A DNA stretch of 64,000 bases from Prorocentrum cordatum (Eukaryota > Sar > Dinophyceae > Prorocentrales > Prorocentraceae). This document shows, piece by piece, positions 61,998-64,000 of this stretch. Position numbers and translations under genes: made by a program. The notes below the pieces were generated by a model. It was not told where the DNA came from, did not search any database, and saw only the letters and a program-made list of their open reading frames with translations. Numbering within the stretch: the first letter of the stretch is position 1; each line of letters opens with the position of its first letter. Location of the stretch: the NCBI GenBank assembly GCA_963575745.1, contig CAUYUJ010021164.1:1-64000 (forward strand), written 5' to 3'.

Positions 61998-64000
61998 GGG
62001 CAGGCGGGCGCGCCGGCGGCGCTCGCTTGCGAAGAGAAGCCGAATACCGGCCTCCTCGCGACATACGTTGGCCGCGCTGAGGCCCGAGAAGAAAAATATC
62101 ATTCAAAATGCCTCGTCATCGAAGATATTCGCACAGCTTGCGCTGAACTCCGAACCCGTGGATATATATGCGACCGGATTACCCATAATGAGGTAATGAC
62201 TTCAACTGGAACACAGTATTTGGGAAATTTGTTGGCAGGAGACTACAATATGTTGTGGGTGGCCACACCCTCTGATTGGTACGTGCGTACTCCAGGAAAG
62301 AGGGCGGGACCACATTATCAACGTATACAAAATCTCCTGATCAAAGCGCGTGCTCTGAGAATGCAGATAGTTATCCTGGGGCCACCCGGGTATTTCTGGA
62401 AACAGGGTCCGATCAAAGATGTTATCGAAGATTTGAAGCTAAGCGTTATACGAATCAGACTCTGTCATTTCGGTATTAAGTTTGACCGATCCAGTAAACA
62501 TCCCAGTGGTTCTTATATACAAGTTGCTACATCTTGTCCTCATATACCGATAAACTTATGGAAATGTACTTGTGGATCACACAAGGAGCATGATTTGGAT
62601 TGGTATGGCCAAGATCAGCAACGTGCCGAGTTTCGGTATAAAACTTTGGCTATTATTATTGCACGCTTCCTTGATCAACTCGATAAAGCCAACATGATCA
62701 GGAATGAGCGGAGTGCGGTACACCTCAGTGTGTGTACACGCGTTGACAAAAAGGTCAGACACTACGTTCAATGTCCACAGAAGGGCCCTCAATGGGACCA
62801 TGTGGTTCGTAGGGTCACGACCGACCTGGACACGAACAAGATCGTTCAAGACATTAGAATCCAGGATCAGCCAACTGGGTACAATTATGTAGCTCCATTA
62901 CCTGATGGGGTTACAAACATCAGTACTCGGCTTTACTGGGAGCCTCCGGCTCCAGTTCTTCATGGCAATGGTGAGTCGCGAAGGCCACGCCCAAAGCGTG
63001 TGACGATCGTCGATGACGATCGATCTCCTCCCCCTTCGATTGAGCGTTGCCAAACGCGACCCACCAACAACCTTCCTGAAATTCCGCCATTCCCTGATTT
63101 TACAGCGGATTCCTCCGCAGCGGATCTCTCCGCGGAAACTGCGTTGCCCACTGATGCCAGGATAAAACAGAAAGAAAAGCAGAAAGCTGACAAAGAAGCC
63201 GGCATCAAACCGAAGAAAGTCCCGAAGAAAGTGGAAGACGGTAACGACGACTGTGGAGAGGACCTCAAAGGGCTTGACTGCTCCACATATTTCAACGACG
63301 TTCCTCTTGACGACTCGGACTCGGACAGCGAATCAGAGGACATCTTCATGATGTTACCGGCGGGGCAACCCGCTGACTCACATGCTGATGTCTTCTCGAT
63401 AGTCCAGTCGTTATGCTACGGCAGAAACAATCAAGTGGACATGCTTGAATTATGTGGGGGCAAGGGTGGTATATCCATATTAGCCTTCAAGAGGGGACTC
63501 TCGTCAGGCGGGAACCTTGACAAGATATCTATGGTTGACCTTGGAAACTCGGAAGTACAAAGAGCAGTCCTCCACTACCTCAAGACTTGCTTTGTCAAGA
63601 TCACGATTCTGCAGCCAAGCTGCAGAACTACTGGACTCCCTTCCTATTTCAATGCGCAGGTCAATCATGATACGTGGCTTAAACACCACAAAGAGGACCT
63701 GCCTCACATCACGTTCTGTGGAACAGTTGCTCTATTACAAGACGACCTAAGACGTTTCTTTCTCAGGGAACAACCAATGGGCACGTGGGTGGATGAGATC
63801 CAGCCATGGAAAGAACTGGCACAACGCAAGGTCACTTGCCAAACAATCATTGATCAGTGCACGACTGGTCTCAAAGATTCATTTGGACAATACATTCGCA
63901 AGCCAACACAGATAATGGCAAATAAAGAAGAGTTGTTGGCACCTTTCAGAGGCAAGCGTTGTCCAGGAAATCATGTGCACGCCAATGCTTGTAACAAAGA
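61995..64000 (+). CDS. Downstream polyprotein block with two methyltransferase-like modules, partial
   Basis: Open in the same frame as ORF2 from the codon after TGA to the window edge (about 668 codons), with no stop. Module A (about 62190-62640): LGNLLAGDYNMLWVATPSDW, IRLCHFGIKFDRSSKHPSGS, KCTCGSHKEHDLDWYG. A linker with charged, Lys-rich sequence (63140-63230) and two palindromes follows. Module B (63440-64000): MLELCGGKGGISILAFKRGL, whose E-x-C-G-G-x-G-G resembles an S-adenosylmethionine-binding motif I, then ILQPSCRTTGLPSYF where C5-methyltransferases carry Pro-Cys, then YIRKPTQIMANKEELL and CPGNHVHANAC. The ends of A and B resemble each other. Catalysis is unproven; such modules are common in dinoflagellate retroelement polyproteins. 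Confidence 0.7.

Larger units (their letters stand above)
53061..63373 (+). repeat. Dispersed 14-nt palindromes, about 40 copies
   Basis: Form GCGGG-NNNN-CCCGC (for example 54008, 54953, 55331, 55367, 57062, 57098, 57300, 58683, 58701, 59175, 59220, 59874, 59892, 60453, 60489, 60525, 61557, 61581, 61605, 61848, 63360) and GCGGA-NNNN-TCCGC (59202, 60342, 61962, 63105, 63120). Loops vary: GTCA, GCCA, GACA, GCAA, GTAA, GCTA, TTCC, TCTC. About 36 lie in one codon phase, giving Ala-Gly-x-Pro-Ala or Ala-Glu/Asp-x-Ser-Ala; 53061, 53170, 53185 and 58454 are in other phases. A few have 5-nt loops or one mismatch. Confidence 0.9.
52781..64000 (+). mobile_element. LTR-type retroelement with composite polyprotein, 3' end outside window
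   Basis: Three long reading blocks follow one another: 52781-57448, 57183-61994 and 61995 to the edge. They are separated only by a one-base frame change and one TGA, so this copy is far less decayed than the one at 3398-9756. Contents in order: membrane-like segments, gag, zinc knuckle, Tpt1/KptA-like domain, RING-H2 with coiled coil, retropepsin, UGA, two methyltransferase-like modules. Polymerase and integrase are not seen and must lie beyond 64000 if present. About 40 short palindromes are spread through it. Confidence 0.8.

Overview
The window reads as nuclear DNA of a dinoflagellate. The evidence is a 21-nt relict of the dinoflagellate spliced leader (20 of 21 bases match) fused to the start codon of a minus-strand LINE, retroelement proteins of the type common in dinoflagellate genomes, very GC-rich DNA, and large amounts of satellite and trinucleotide repeat. 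The species cannot be fixed from the sequence; Prorocentrum-like or Suessiales-like genomes would fit. I see no intact ordinary host gene, only retroelement genes and a few short exon-like fragments.

Layout. 1-3397: an 89-bp satellite, trinucleotide runs, one exon-like fragment, a dispersed repeat and a degenerate 12-bp repeat field. 3398-9756: a decayed but structurally complete Ty1/copia-type element with both LTRs, a primer binding site, a polypurine tract and a 6-bp target duplication, inserted in the 12-bp repeat field. 10344-15573: a plus-strand LINE (endonuclease, reverse transcriptase, C2H2 fingers) carrying a frameshift and a stop, followed by an unrecognised 269-codon ORF (16465-17274). 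18130-22795: satellite arrays. 22793-24941: a minus-strand LINE that keeps its spliced-leader 5' end but has lost its 3' part against the satellite. 24942-39900 and 41577-52640: largely gene-free DNA made of tandem repeats, microsatellites, dispersed modules, inverted-repeat elements (including a MITE-like pair) and a degenerate telomere-like patch. 39941-41576: a retroelement gag-like gene fragment with an N-terminal membrane segment.

52781 to the window end holds the most striking object: a little-decayed LTR-retroelement polyprotein of about 3,700 codons, cut off by the window. In order it encodes two possible membrane segments, a dinoflagellate-type gag with zinc knuckle, a Tpt1/KptA-like RNA 2'-phosphotransferase domain with its catalytic residues visible, a RING-H2 finger with coiled coil, a retropepsin, then an in-frame UGA in a leaky-looking context (UGA CGG) followed by two related methyltransferase-like modules. 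About 40 copies of a 14-nt palindrome (GCGGG-NNNN-CCCGC, with GCGGA-NNNN-TCCGC variants that keep the pairing) are scattered through the coding sequence, about 36 in one codon phase (Ala-Gly-x-Pro-Ala). They also mark a +1 change of frame between the first two ORFs.

How parts relate: the retroelements supply nearly all coding sequence; satellites and small inverted-repeat elements fill the rest and abut or truncate them. All functional statements are family-based inference from translated sequence; no database search was run.
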